Below are positions 45,836 through 55,214 of a stretch of 64,000 nucleotides of DNA, piece after piece. The position numbers were made by a program, and so were the translations under genes. How positions within the stretch are numbered: position 1 is the first letter of the stretch; every line of letters begins with the position of its first letter. This DNA is from an uncultured Myxococcales bacterium (lineage in GTDB: Bacteria; Myxococcota_A; UBA9042): contig CAIMEY010000119.1 of assembly GCA_903840165.1 (NCBI GenBank), positions 1-64,000 on the forward strand, read 5' to 3'. The notes beneath the pieces are model-generated. The model was given only the letters and a program-made list of their open reading frames with translations, made no database searches and had not been told where the DNA came from.

Positions 45836-48800
45836 CGCCAAGCACCGTCGCGCTGCGGGCCAACAAGGAAAAGTGGTCAAAGACGTCGCGCCACAGCACG
45901 AGATTGCAAAACCCTGTTTCATCTTCCAGGGTAAAGAAGGTAACGCCCTTGGCCGTGCCCGGGCGCTGCCGACAAATCACCAGCCCCACATAGCTAAGGC
46001 GCCGCCCGTCGGGGAAACTGTTTAGTTCTTGAGCGGTTGGTAGATGTTGCGCCTGCAACTGCGGTCTCAACTCGCTCAAGGGATGGCCCCGGGTTGAATG
46101 CAGGGTTCGCTGATAATCCCAAAGCACTTCCTGGTGTTGCCCCAGCTTGGCAAAGAGCGGCAACGTGTCGTGGTGCACCAGATCCAAGGTCTGGCGCGAC
46201 CGCTGGCTGGCCGCGCGCGCTTGCCACAAGGCCTGACGACGATCGAGCTTAAAGCCAGCAAAAGCATCTGCTTGCGCAAGCGCATCTAAGGCGTGGCGGG
46301 CAAAACCGGTGCGCCGAGCGAAGTCGTCCATGTCGCGATAAGGCCCCGGATTTGCTTGCAATTGTTGCCGATGCTGTTCCGCAAGCCCCTGCACATAGCG
46401 CAGCCCCATGCGCACGGCCCATTGTCCAGCCGTTTTGCTGCGTTGCATCGTACAATCCCATCTAGAAGATTGAACATCAATGGGCAATATTTCAACATGA
46501 TGGCGTTTTGCGTCCTCCACCAAGGTCGCCGGGTTGTAAAAGCCCATGGGCCACGAATTGAGCAAAGCACAGAGAAATTCAGCTGGAAAATGGCATTTGA
46601 GCCAAGCTGTTACGTAGGCAATGAGGGCAAAGGATGCCGCATGGGATTCCGGAAAGCCGTACTCGCCAAAGCCCCGAATTTGCTCAAAGACTTGTTCGGC
46701 AAAGCCTTTGTCGATGCCCTTGGCCGTCATGCGTCCGATGAGTTTGTCACGGTGCTGGTCGATACGCCCAGATTGACGCCAGGCGGCCATATCGCGGCGC
46801 AATTGGTCGGCCTCTCCCGGCGTGTAGTCAGCGGCGACCATGGCTAGTTTCATCACCTGCTCTTGAAAGAGCGGAATCCCCAAGGTTTTTTTGAGAACCG
46901 GCTCGAGGCACGGGTGCGGGTACAAAACAGGCTCGACACCCTCGCGCCGCCGCAGGTACGGGTGCACCATGCCACCGGTGATGGGCCCCGGGCGAATGAT
47001 GGCGATTTCCACGACAAGATCATAGAAAGTTCGAGGCTTAAGCCGCGGCAGCATCGACATCTGCGCCCGACTTTCAATCTGAAACACGCCCACGGTATCG
47101 GCGCGGCGGATCATGGCATAAGTCTCTGGATCTTCAGAAGGAATCGTCGCCATGCTCAGGTCCGCTTGGCCACTGGCGCGCAGCAGGTCTAGGCACCGAT
47201 GCACTTGCGACAACATACCAAGGCCAAGCAGATCAACCTTAAAGAGTCCAAGGGATTCGACGTCATTCTTATCCCATTGGATGACGGTTCGCGAGTCCAT
47301 TGTGGCATTTTCAATGGGAACTAGGCTATCCACCGGTTCATGCCCCAAGAGGAAGCCACCTGGGTGCACGGAAAGATGGCGGGGAAAGTCTAGAATCTCA
47401 TGGCTAATTTCCACCAGCAACTGGTGCAGGCGCACCTCAGGGTCCAGGCCGGCCTCGCGCAGGGCGGTCTCGCTCAGGCCATCCCCATAGGCGTGGACAT
47501 GCCGGGCCAAGCGGTTGAGGTCTGTTTGCTGCAATCCCAAGGCCTTACCCACATCTCTCACGGCCGACCGCGCCCGATAGCGCACCACGTTGGCCACCAT
47601 CGCGGCGTGGGAACGTCCATCGGTCGCGCACGGCGCAAAGTCTTGCAGCGGCGAGGCGTTGGCGTGCATAGGGTCATAGCGCCGGTAGACGTATTGAATC
47701 ACTTCCTCACGGCGTTGGTGCTCAATATCCAAATCAATATCAGGAGGTTCTGCCCGCTCTAGCGACAAGAATCGTTCAAACAGCAGACCCATGCGCACAG
47801 GATCAATGGCGGTAATGCCCAGGCAGTAGCAAACCACTGAATTAGCAGCAGAACCACGGCCTTGACACAGAATCCCCTGCGCTTTGCAGAACTCAACGAT
47901 TTCCCACATGGTCAAGAAATAGCCGCCGTAGTCGAGTTGGTCGATAAGCCCCAACTCGCGGTCGATTTGCGCCTGCACATCGTCTGGCGCTGGCCCCTGG
48001 TACCGGAAATACGCTCCATTTTGCACCAGTTGGCGTAGGTGAGCGCCTAGCGACGTGCCGTCCGGCAGGCGTTCGGCCGGGTATTTGTAGCGCAACTCTG
48101 TCAAATCAAAGGGACAACGCTCGGCGACTGTCAGGGTACGGGCAACCCAATCTGGATGGTCAGAAAAGAGCTGGCCAAATGCGTGGTTTGATAGCAGCGC
48201 GTGCTCAGAATTAGGCCGCAAAAGCCGGCCAGCTGTCTGCACCGACACGCCGTGACGGATGCAGGTCAGCACGTCATGGAGGGGACGCCGCGCCTGACTG
48301 TGGTACAGGACCTCATGCCCTGCGACTGCAGGCCAGGAAAAATCCTTGATTTGTTGGAGCAATCGGTGCTCACGGGCGCGGTCATCGGCGTTCATGTGCC
48401 GGGTCACCAGGGCGTACGCCCGTCCCGCAAAGGCGTCGGCCAACTCCGTGGGCAGCAGATGCGGCGGCATCAGGGGCCCGGGCGGTGGCGCATTGTGGTG
48501 TAGGAGCAGCAAACCCGATGATAAATCAGCTAGCTCAGCCCAGGTCACCAGCGAAGAACCTTTGAGGCAACGCCGACGCCCCCAAGTCACCAAACGGCAG
48601 AGGTTGGCATAGCCGCGGCGATCCATCGCCAAAATCACGGGTTGCGCAACGGTCGCCGCCATGACCTGGGCCGGTGTCAAGAGGTCATCGCTCAAGGGAA
48701 GCCGATGCGTTACACTGAGTTGGGTCCCAGCGAGCAACCTTTGCCCTTGTTCGCGCCCGGCCACAAAGGCACGCACCAAACCTGCGACGCCGTCCATGTC

Positions 48801-48914
48801 CGTGATGGCCAAGGCGGGCAGGCCCAGCCCCCGGGCCTCTGCGACCAGTTCTTCAGGATGGGAAGCCGCGTGAAGAAAAGAGTAATTGGTCTTGACCCAC
48901 AGAGGAACGTACAT
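45723..48914 (-). CDS. dnaE2: Error-prone DNA polymerase III alpha, DnaE2/ImuC type
   Basis: A 1063-aa catalytic partner of ImuA/ImuB in damage-induced mutagenesis. It has an N-terminal PHP domain (from LWVKTNYSFLHAASHPEELV), then the C-family polymerase palm with PDIDLD (~393-398) and later family blocks (GFPESHAASFALIAY). The C-terminal OB domain is present (TGRIQSEAGVVHLVVQSL). Length matches DnaE2 rather than replicative DnaE1 (~1150+). ATG 48914 is chosen because the frame upstream crosses the promoter. It has its own LexA-type promoter 44 bp upstream. It is separated from imuAB by ~39 kb, although the three usually form one cassette. Confidence 0.92.
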   Translation of the reverse strand: MYVPLWVKTNYSFLHAASHPEELVAEARGLGLPALAITDMDGVAGLVRAFVAGREQGQRLLAGTQLSVTHRLPLSDDLLTPAQVMAATVAQPVILAMDRRGYANLCRLVTWGRRRCLKGSSLVTWAELADLSSGLLLLHHNAPPPGPLMPPHLLPTELADAFAGRAYALVTRHMNADDRAREHRLLQQIKDFSWPAVAGHEVLYHSQARRPLHDVLTCIRHGVSVQTAGRLLRPNSEHALLSNHAFGQLFSDHPDWVARTLTVAERCPFDLTELRYKYPAERLPDGTSLGAHLRQLVQNGAYFRYQGPAPDDVQAQIDRELGLIDQLDYGGYFLTMWEIVEFCKAQGILCQGRGSAANSVVCYCLGITAIDPVRMGLLFERFLSLERAEPPDIDLDIEHQRREEVIQYVYRRYDPMHANASPLQDFAPCATDGRSHAAMVANVVRYRARSAVRDVGKALGLQQTDLNRLARHVHAYGDGLSETALREAGLDPEVRLHQLLVEISHEILDFPRHLSVHPGGFLLGHEPVDSLVPIENATMDSRTVIQWDKNDVESLGLFKVDLLGLGMLSQVHRCLDLLRASGQADLSMATIPSEDPETYAMIRRADTVGVFQIESRAQMSMLPRLKPRTFYDLVVEIAIIRPGPITGGMVHPYLRRREGVEPVLYPHPCLEPVLKKTLGIPLFQEQVMKLAMVAADYTPGEADQLRRDMAAWRQSGRIDQHRDKLIGRMTAKGIDKGFAEQVFEQIRGFGEYGFPESHAASFALIAYVTAWLKCHFPAEFLCALLNSWPMGFYNPATLVEDAKRHHVEILPIDVQSSRWDCTMQRSKTAGQWAVRMGLRYVQGLAEQHRQQLQANPGPYRDMDDFARRTGFARHALDALAQADAFAGFKLDRRQALWQARAASQRSRQTLDLVHHDTLPLFAKLGQHQEVLWDYQRTLHSTRGHPLSELRPQLQAQHLPTAQELNSFPDGRRLSYVGLVICRQRPGTAKGVTFFTLEDETGFCNLVLWRDVFDHFSLLARSATVLGVTGRIQSEAGVVHLVVQSLWQPQLQQPVGAGAIRNFC

Positions 48915-48957
48915 GGCGGGCAGCCTCAGGCGTGCGCGGTGGCGACGCGGCCTGGGC

Positions 48958-48986
48958 AGGATACTGAACAGATGTTCAGTGTGCAA
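48958..48986 (-). promoter_or_regulatory. SOS promoter of dnaE2 with LexA-type operator
   Basis: On the minus strand TTGCAC (48986-48981), a 17-bp spacer and TATCCT (48963-48958). The palindrome ACTGAACA-TC-TGTTCAGT (48963-48980) fills the spacer. This matches the imuA promoter base for base in the 16 palindromic positions and in placement. Transcription would start near 48951, giving a ~37-nt leader. Confidence 0.8.
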
Positions 48987-49039
48987 GGGCTGATTGTTGC
49001 GGTTGCGGCAAGGAAATTCGGGTTTGAGGCCTTAGCGCG

Positions 49040-50635
49040 CTAAAGGCCCCGCACATCGAGCTCGCATGCGCCATGAATCTTATGGTAATTCAACCATAAA
49101 TCGACCTGATGGCGGTAGTCCGGTGCATGGATGTCGCTCAGGCCAAACCAGATGAGCGGTTCATTGCCCGAGTACCCATTGACCGTGGGCACCCCGCTGA
49201 TCATGCTGGCCCACATGCCATCTAAGTGTAGCAGATAATTGGGTAAATCCGTCTTTGTTGTGACATAAATCGCTTGGCATTGCGGCGAAACCTGCTGCGC
49301 GAGCGCGTCAAGCCGAGCCATTTCTGCCACGCGGTCAAATTGCAGGCGATCGCCGACCTGCTCGGCCGCGGCAAAGAGGCCTAGGGCAAAAAAGCCAATC
49401 TTCCAGCGGCGTTGCTTGTCCCCTTTTTCGCTAATCCACGCCTGCACCTGCAGCAAGATGGCGCACGTCAAGGGCAGCAGCGCCACCAAGACCCAGCGTC
49501 CAACTGCGCGAATTGCCCCACCTCCTGGCACCACGCGGTAGACCAAGTACCACGGCTCCCAAGGGCCCCACTGCACGCCGAGGACCAGTAACGCGAAAGT
49601 AGGCAGCAGGACAGCGTAAATCGCCAAGCGCTGCACCTCGCTACCCGACCGGCGCCGCACCAGGGCCACTAGGGTCAGCAGCCCGCCCAGAGGCAGCAGC
49701 AGGCCAAAACCAAGGTTGTTCTCCCAGCTAAAACCATGAAAAATTGCCAGTTTTGCAGTCCATCCCCAAATCCAGTTCATGGGATCGACGTGCAGCAGCG
49801 CCAGGGCCGGGGGCACGCCACGGGAGACAATGGACCATGGCCGCACCCCCGTGTCAGCGACGACCGGCAAGTAGATGTAAAGAAAAGGCAAAGCGCCCAG
49901 GACCAGCAGGACCGACGCCGCGACCAGGGGCCCCAGCTGTCGCTTGACCAGTGCCCCCAACGCCGGCCGCAGTTGCCGATGCAGCAGCGCGCCAAGCAGG
50001 GCCAGCCCGCTCCACAGCGCTAGGTACCAACCGACGTAAAAGCCTGAAAGCAGTTGCAAATCGAACAGCAGCGCCGCTCCGCCGTAGGCCAGCAGGGCCC
50101 GCTTGGGCGACTGGGCCTGAGCGCCCCGGAGCACTAGCCAGGCAATGAGCGGAAGCAATTCAAGGGGTTGTAGCTGAAGATGCTCGGTCTGGTGGACCTT
50201 GACCGCCGACACCGCGAACCACCAAGCGCCTAACAGCGCCCAGGGCAAGGAGATTTTCAGCCCGTGCCTCAGCAACAGCGCGGTGCAGAGGTAGGTCAGC
50301 GCGTCGTGGACCAGCATCTGCCCATGCAGGGCGGCCAGCGGATTGCAACCCAGCGCCCGCAAAGGCCAATACGCCAAGCCGTGCAGCACAAAGGCGTCCG
50401 CGTAACCTAGCGTGCCGCCAATTGGCCAAAAGAACTGCGGAGATCGCCAGTGACCGTGGCCGAGGATGCGCTGCCAGCTGTGCTCGAGCAAGTACCCGAC
50501 CAGGCGCGTGTCGCCCAGCTCGCCACTTATGTGGTTAAAACCCAAGCGCAATTCTGGCAGGTGCAAGGCAGCGGTCGCCAGCAGCGTCGCGGCCAAGAGC
50601 CACGGCCAATCTCGGTGGCGTAGGGAAAAAGTCAT
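49040..50635 (-). CDS. Polytopic membrane protein (unknown, GT-C-like)
   Basis: A 531-aa protein with about ten predicted helices. ATG 50635 lies 8 bp after the stop of the upstream lipoprotein gene, so coupling is likely. The first extracytoplasmic loop contains GFNHISGELGDTRLVGYLLEHSW; an Asp in this position is common in membrane glycosyltransferases of the YfhO/PMT type. No domain is recognised with certainty. It may modify an exported polymer or the neighbouring lipoprotein. Confidence 0.55.
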   Translation of the reverse strand: MTFSLRHRDWPWLLAATLLATAALHLPELRLGFNHISGELGDTRLVGYLLEHSWQRILGHGHWRSPQFFWPIGGTLGYADAFVLHGLAYWPLRALGCNPLAALHGQMLVHDALTYLCTALLLRHGLKISLPWALLGAWWFAVSAVKVHQTEHLQLQPLELLPLIAWLVLRGAQAQSPKRALLAYGGAALLFDLQLLSGFYVGWYLALWSGLALLGALLHRQLRPALGALVKRQLGPLVAASVLLVLGALPFLYIYLPVVADTGVRPWSIVSRGVPPALALLHVDPMNWIWGWTAKLAIFHGFSWENNLGFGLLLPLGGLLTLVALVRRRSGSEVQRLAIYAVLLPTFALLVLGVQWGPWEPWYLVYRVVPGGGAIRAVGRWVLVALLPLTCAILLQVQAWISEKGDKQRRWKIGFFALGLFAAAEQVGDRLQFDRVAEMARLDALAQQVSPQCQAIYVTTKTDLPNYLLHLDGMWASMISGVPTVNGYSGNEPLIWFGLSDIHAPDYRHQVDLWLNYHKIHGACELDVRGL

Positions 50636-50643
50636 TGGTCTCG

Positions 50644-52335
50644 CTACTTTGTCCAACCCTGGATGCTGGCCGGGGCCGTGGTGAACTCAAAGGCGGCGGA
50701 CATGGCGTCCGGTTGGCCGTCGCCGTTGGTGTCTTGGTCGGCGATAAAAACATTTCCGATCATGGTCTTGACTGCTTGGTATCCACCGAAGCTGACCACG
50801 GCGTTGGCTGGCAATGCGTCGACGCTTTGCTGCAACTGCGCCAAGGTCACAACGCCGCAAACCCAGCCGCCGCTGCTACTTAGCCAGTGGTCGGGGCCGG
50901 TAACGTCAGCCTTGACGAGCAAACCCTGCACATGCACCGCTAGGCCAACGGAGCTGCCTTGAGGCGCTGGCAATGGTAGCCAAGTACGCCAGATGCCAGC
51001 TGATTGTCCGTACAGGGTGCCGCTGCTGTTGGCGACCGTCACCACGGCCAACACTGGGCAATCACCGGCCAATTGCGCTGCTAAGTCAAGGGATTGCTGC
51101 GTCGCGAGGTAGGAACATGCGCCAGACTCGGCGTCACACGGCGGCGACTGCGCGGGCGTCTGTCCGTCCAAGACGTCAATACTCATCGACTTTCCCTGAT
51201 CATTCCATGCCGAAGCCGCCAGCAGGGTCACGTGGCTCCCCGTCGCCAGCGCTTGGCTGTAGGCCGCCGTCGTACTGCTTGGGGCCCCCGGCATTTGGGT
51301 CGCTAGCTGGGTCCACATGCCTTCGAAAGCCGCGAACTGATTGTCTATTTTCCCGTCGCCATTGAGGTCGCAGCCCAGGCTCGGCGCTGCCATCTGCCAT
51401 TGGCTCACCACCTGCACGTCGGTCGAACTGGGGGGCGGCACGTTGCAGATGCCGGGGACGCAAAGTCCGCTTGATTCTTGACAAATTCGCCCGGGCGCAC
51501 ACGCGACACCACAGGGCAAGTTGGAGTCAGCGGCCTGACATGTTCGCAGCAAAGTCAGGCAGTTAGCGTTCTCCCCGCAGCCGGTACAGTCTTGGGGATC
51601 GCTTTGCATGGCGCACTGGGTGGCGCAGGCGGCGAGTTCGCAGGCCTCGAACTGGGCAAAACACCTGGCACAACCGATGCTTAATCCTGCTGCAACTTCG
51701 ATGCAATGGGCCACGCAGCCGTCACGACGGACGCCGATGGGCAAAGCCGGGCACGAGACATTCCACGTGCAGTTGCTGATAACGTTGGACAGCTGGGCCG
51801 CGCTGTTCTCGTTGACCTGGCCTTGCTGCAAAAGGGCTATGTCTGTCGGGTTTTGACAGCCGTTGCCGACGCCGTCGCAGTCCACCGGGCAGTCTTCGCC
51901 ATTGCCGCAGTTGCCGTCCCCGCACTGAAAGCCGCAGTCCACGCTGCAGTTTTTCGGCGTTTCTTGGGGCGATTGGCAAACGCCGTCGCCGCAATTGCTC
52001 CAGGTCGGGACGGCGTCATGGGGGCTGCCGAGCGTCGCATCGATTTGGATACCACTGTCACAGGCCGTTGTTACTACGCCATTATCATCGGTCACCTGGC
52101 AGCCTTTGCCGCACACGGCCAGGACCGTCCACTGTTTGCTGGCGGCGTCGCACTGCAATCGCGCTGTGAGGCCATTTTGCGCATAGCAGGTCGTACCTTG
52201 CGCCCCATCGCAGGCCATGCCAGGCGCGCCCATCTGCGGTGTTCGCGGCGAACCACAGCCAAAGCCAAGGCCGGCGCCGAGCACGAACGTAGTGACAAGC
52301 CATTGTATATGTAGATTAAAAGTTAGTCTGGTCAC
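50644..52335 (-). CDS. Cys-rich secreted lipoprotein with CGDG repeats
   Basis: 563 aa. GTG 52335 is preferred because GGAG lies 6 nt upstream. The signal ends GLGFGC (lipobox). Residues ~110-150 carry two CGDG...DC knots (NCGDGVCQSPQETPKNCSVD, CGDGNCGNGEDCPVDC) typical of myxobacterial-type surface proteins. A central Cys-rich helical region is followed by a calcium-binding-like DLNGDGKIDN. The C-terminal third may form beta structure. It is co-transcribed with the downstream membrane protein. Function is unknown. Confidence 0.65.
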   Translation of the reverse strand: MTRLTFNLHIQWLVTTFVLGAGLGFGCGSPRTPQMGAPGMACDGAQGTTCYAQNGLTARLQCDAASKQWTVLAVCGKGCQVTDDNGVVTTACDSGIQIDATLGSPHDAVPTWSNCGDGVCQSPQETPKNCSVDCGFQCGDGNCGNGEDCPVDCDGVGNGCQNPTDIALLQQGQVNENSAAQLSNVISNCTWNVSCPALPIGVRRDGCVAHCIEVAAGLSIGCARCFAQFEACELAACATQCAMQSDPQDCTGCGENANCLTLLRTCQAADSNLPCGVACAPGRICQESSGLCVPGICNVPPPSSTDVQVVSQWQMAAPSLGCDLNGDGKIDNQFAAFEGMWTQLATQMPGAPSSTTAAYSQALATGSHVTLLAASAWNDQGKSMSIDVLDGQTPAQSPPCDAESGACSYLATQQSLDLAAQLAGDCPVLAVVTVANSSGTLYGQSAGIWRTWLPLPAPQGSSVGLAVHVQGLLVKADVTGPDHWLSSSGGWVCGVVTLAQLQQSVDALPANAVVSFGGYQAVKTMIGNVFIADQDTNGDGQPDAMSAAFEFTTAPASIQGWTK

Positions 52336-52431
52336 AGGATTCTCCGCCACCGTGAGTGCATAGCATACGGCATGTTGGCGCGGAGGTCACCGGGTGGGGA
52401 AAATGCAGTTCTAGAGAGGGGAAAATCCTTT

Positions 52432-52473
52432 CTATTCAAGATCTTGTCACGGTGGGCCCCAAAGCAAAATGCC
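52432..52473 (-). repeat. Dispersed intergenic element, copy 15
   Basis: The minus strand reads TTGGGGCCCACCGTGACAA, four bases, TTGAATA. It lies between two leftward lipoprotein genes. Confidence 0.65.
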
Positions 52474-52502
52474 CCGGCCGTTCAACAACATTTCGCCATG
52501 AA

Positions 52503-53573
52503 TTACAAGTGCTTGCCCGCATAGCACGCCCCATACGCATCGGCAGCCGCGACAAATGCGGCGTCCTCCGTTGCGCACGTCGAGTCGCCCCCGAGCGCCG
52601 TATCGCACGAAGCTGCGCGGCAGGTGAGCAATGCGGCCCAAGCTGACTTGAGGCCCTTCTGAGCGGCACAGTCCGCATCTAACCACTTGATTGCACGGCG
52701 AAATACGCCTTTGCATGAGGCCGTGGTCGCCGCTGGATAACGCCCCGGACCATCCTTGGCCTCGACACAATTTGCTGTTTTGTCACATAAAGCGTCGCCA
52801 GCATCGGCTACAGAATCGCCAGCGCCGGTCAGTTGTGCACCCCAGTCCGGGGTAACTACATGACTCTGCAAGCTCATCGGCGGTCCCGCGTTGACAAGGT
52901 ACCCTGCCCGGCATTTGAGCTGCAACGGCGCGAACACGGCTTGCGCCTTGGTCGCAGACAGGACGTAATCGCCTGGAAGGACATTGTAAAATAGCAGACC
53001 GCCGTCCTTGGTGCTGGCCTGCAGACCCGGGTCGGGCAGGACGTTTTCGCCGAAGTAGACCGGTCCCACAGTGTCCGCCGTCTTGGGCGTCAACTGCGCT
53101 TGAACGCCGGATTCCCCTTGCCGCAAGTGCACATGCAGCGTGCCCCCAAGGCGCGCCACGGTGGTCGCTATGATGCAATGCTTGTCCTTTTCCAGGTCGA
53201 GAAACAGCCCCGCCATCGTCGTGAACAAACTCAGCGGCAGCGCCTGCAGCGCAAAGGGGCGAATCCCCGATGCGCCCAGCTTGAACGTCGCGGTCTGCAA
53301 GGGATAATAGTCCGGATGCTGCATGACCAGCGTAACCTCCTGACCCACGGGCAGGTCCGCTAGCACAAAGTGGCCGTCCGCCCCCGTGGTCGTCGTCACG
53401 CCCGGCAGTTCCAAGATGGTCAACACGGCGCCTTGGACCCGCGGGCCATCGACTTCCGTCATGAAAGTAAAGACATCGCCTTCAATCTGCGTGCGGGCAA
53501 TCGGCGGCGTCGCGGGCGTCGCTGTCGTACACGCGGCGAGGATGCCGAGGAGAGAACTTAGTAGTTTTTTCAT
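52503..53573 (-). CDS. Lipoprotein with carboxypeptidase-regulatory-like domain
   Basis: 356 aa. ATG 53573 opens a short lipoprotein signal, MKKLLSSLLGILAAC. Residues ~35-100 look like a carboxypeptidase-regulatory-like beta sandwich (VQGAVLTILELPGVTTTTG, FVLADLPVGQEVTLVMQHP). The C-terminal ~110 residues are Cys-rich (about eight Cys). The only ribosome-site-like sequence (AAAGGG) belongs to a dispersed-repeat copy abutting the start. It is probably an envelope adhesion or scaffold protein. Confidence 0.65.
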   Translation of the reverse strand: MKKLLSSLLGILAACTTATPATPPIARTQIEGDVFTFMTEVDGPRVQGAVLTILELPGVTTTTGADGHFVLADLPVGQEVTLVMQHPDYYPLQTATFKLGASGIRPFALQALPLSLFTTMAGLFLDLEKDKHCIIATTVARLGGTLHVHLRQGESGVQAQLTPKTADTVGPVYFGENVLPDPGLQASTKDGGLLFYNVLPGDYVLSATKAQAVFAPLQLKCRAGYLVNAGPPMSLQSHVVTPDWGAQLTGAGDSVADAGDALCDKTANCVEAKDGPGRYPAATTASCKGVFRRAIKWLDADCAAQKGLKSAWAALLTCRAASCDTALGGDSTCATEDAAFVAAADAYGACYAGKHL

Positions 53574-53605
53574 TGTCTTAACCCTTTGGTATGCAGACGC
53601 GTTCG
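53570..53605 (-). repeat. Dispersed element, copy 16, at a start codon
   Basis: The minus strand reads GCATACCAAAGGGTTAA, four bases, ATGA. The final ATGA is the gene's own start codon, so the element's fixed TTGA position has become the ATG. Confidence 0.65.
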
Positions 53606-53657
53606 ACTTGGCGCGCAGGGCAATTCTTGACTGGCGGCTAATAGTGGGCATTCCCTC

Positions 53658-53701
53658 GCAAATTCAAGGTGTTTACCCTTTGGTATGCACACAAAATTCT
53701 C
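53658..53701 (-). repeat. Dispersed intergenic element, copy 17
   Basis: The minus strand reads GTGCATACCAAAGGGTAAA, four bases, TTGAATT. It is of the same subfamily as copies 11 and 16 and lies 26 bp before the stop of the upstream gene's neighbour. Confidence 0.7.
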
Positions 53702-53726
53702 AATAATTTCAAGGAAACCTTGCGCC

Positions 53727-54860
53727 TCAGTTCGCCGCCTGGCACGCCTCGTTGGGGAAGCACTGGCCCCAGTAGCTACCGCAGCTGGTGGTCATGCAGG
53801 TTCGGGTGCCGCTGTGCGTTGGACCGCTCGACGAATTGCAAAATACTTCGCATGGTTCTGAGGCGCCGACGGCGCAGGTCTCGTCCGCGCAGAAGTCGGG
53901 GCAGTCGTGAATCGGCCAGTTGATGAAGTAGCCCAGGCCCTGACAGGCCAGGCCGAGCACGCCAGAACAACCAAAATACGTGGACTTCGGGGTGCCATCC
54001 AAGCATTTCCATCCGGCCGGGACTTGGTCGGCGGGCTTGCCGCCTAGGCCGGGGTTGCAAGTGCCGGCGAGTGCCGCACAACTTCCTTGAATGATACAGG
54101 TTCCCCATTGCCCACCGCTGCAACTCTGCACGCCCGGAATGCGCGGTGCCAAGGACGGGTCACCGGTCGTGCAGTTGGTCGGCCAGGCCGCAGCGCATTC
54201 CACCCAACAACGCTTGGCCTGAGCTCCACTGCACACATTGGCTACATCAGGTGTTATTCCAAGGTCTTGGGCGCTGGTATCGATGGGGCCGCTGTCGACC
54301 ACGCCGCTGTCGACCACGCCGCCGTCGGTCAGGCCGGTGTCGGTCAGGCCGGTGTCACTGACCGCAACATCGCCGACATTGGCATCCACCGGACCCGTGT
54401 CCTCGCCCGGCACGTCCGAGCCTTGGGCATCGCCGATGGTTGCGTCGACTTCCGGACTATCTCCGGTACTATCAAGCGGTTGAGCCGTAACGTCTGCCGC
54501 GGTGTCGGCCGAGTCTGCCGATTGGCTGTCGTCCAGTTTGCCCCCGGCATCGGCTCCCGCATCCGCCCCGACGTCTACGCTATCCGCGCCAGATAATGCA
54601 TCTTTTTCGCCCGAGTCGACCTGCGATGTCGCGTCCAACTTGCTTGCGCAGTTCGCTGCGTTGGCGCAATCCTGGTCGGCACAATCGGTGTGGCCATCCT
54701 GGTCGTTGTCAACGCCATCGCCGCAAGCAGCAAAGGTATTTTCGGGGCCACTACCGCCCGCTGCGGTACCCGTTGCCTTGGCGGCGTCGCTGCACGCCTG
54801 GACCGCCGCGAGGCCGACGATGATTCCCAAGCTCCATGGCAAAATTCGTGGTAAATTCAT
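53727..54860 (-). CDS. Lipoprotein with Ca-binding-like knot and Asp/Gly/Thr-rich stalk
   Basis: 377 aa. ATG 54860 follows GAGGAAT. The signal ends LAAVQAC. A CGDGVDNDQDGHTDCADQDC motif lies at ~46-65; it is a Cys-bracketed Asp-rich loop widespread in Myxococcota/Bradymonadota surface proteins. A ~130-residue Asp/Ala/Gly/Thr/Val stalk follows, with short tandem units (TGLTDTGLTDGGVVDSGVVD). The C-terminal ~170 residues are Cys-rich (about 20 Cys) and probably disulfide-locked outside the cell. No enzymatic motif is seen. Confidence 0.7.
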   Translation of the reverse strand: MNLPRILPWSLGIIVGLAAVQACSDAAKATGTAAGGSGPENTFAACGDGVDNDQDGHTDCADQDCANAANCASKLDATSQVDSGEKDALSGADSVDVGADAGADAGGKLDDSQSADSADTAADVTAQPLDSTGDSPEVDATIGDAQGSDVPGEDTGPVDANVGDVAVSDTGLTDTGLTDGGVVDSGVVDSGPIDTSAQDLGITPDVANVCSGAQAKRCWVECAAAWPTNCTTGDPSLAPRIPGVQSCSGGQWGTCIIQGSCAALAGTCNPGLGGKPADQVPAGWKCLDGTPKSTYFGCSGVLGLACQGLGYFINWPIHDCPDFCADETCAVGASEPCEVFCNSSSGPTHSGTRTCMTTSCGSYWGQCFPNEACQAAN

Positions 54861-55214
54861 GGCCTATTCCTCATGCGCCCTCGTTGCCTAGGGCCCCCGT
54901 TTTTCCTGACCTCGCACGCGCCGCATCCATGCTGCGCCCGCGAATCGCCCTAGGCTGACGCGAGGTGAAGATCCACCCAACTGCCAATGGACGCACGAGC
55001 AAAAACGAATTGTTTGGCCTGCGCCCTTAGCCTCGTTTGGCGGACCTCGAGGCGTCAAGCTTGACTGTGTAGAGGCGATGCGAAGCGGTCTCGCCGGACC
55101 CCAGGACGGGGTCTGAAGATCGCGGATTTTTTGCGAAAAATACTGTTAATTCAAGGAATTATCACGTTGGTATACACATCGATTTTTGCGCCATTTCGCG
55201 GCGTTCCGGTCAGG
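54861..55214. other. Intergenic gap with one repeat copy
   Basis: 354 bp between two leftward genes. One dispersed-repeat copy (55144-55190) lies 25 bp from the permease stop codon; I see nothing else. Confidence 0.5.
55144..55190 (-). repeat. Dispersed intergenic element, copy 18
   Basis: The minus strand reads GTGTATACCAACGTGATAA, four bases, TTGAATT. It is divergent but keeps the spacing. Confidence 0.55.
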
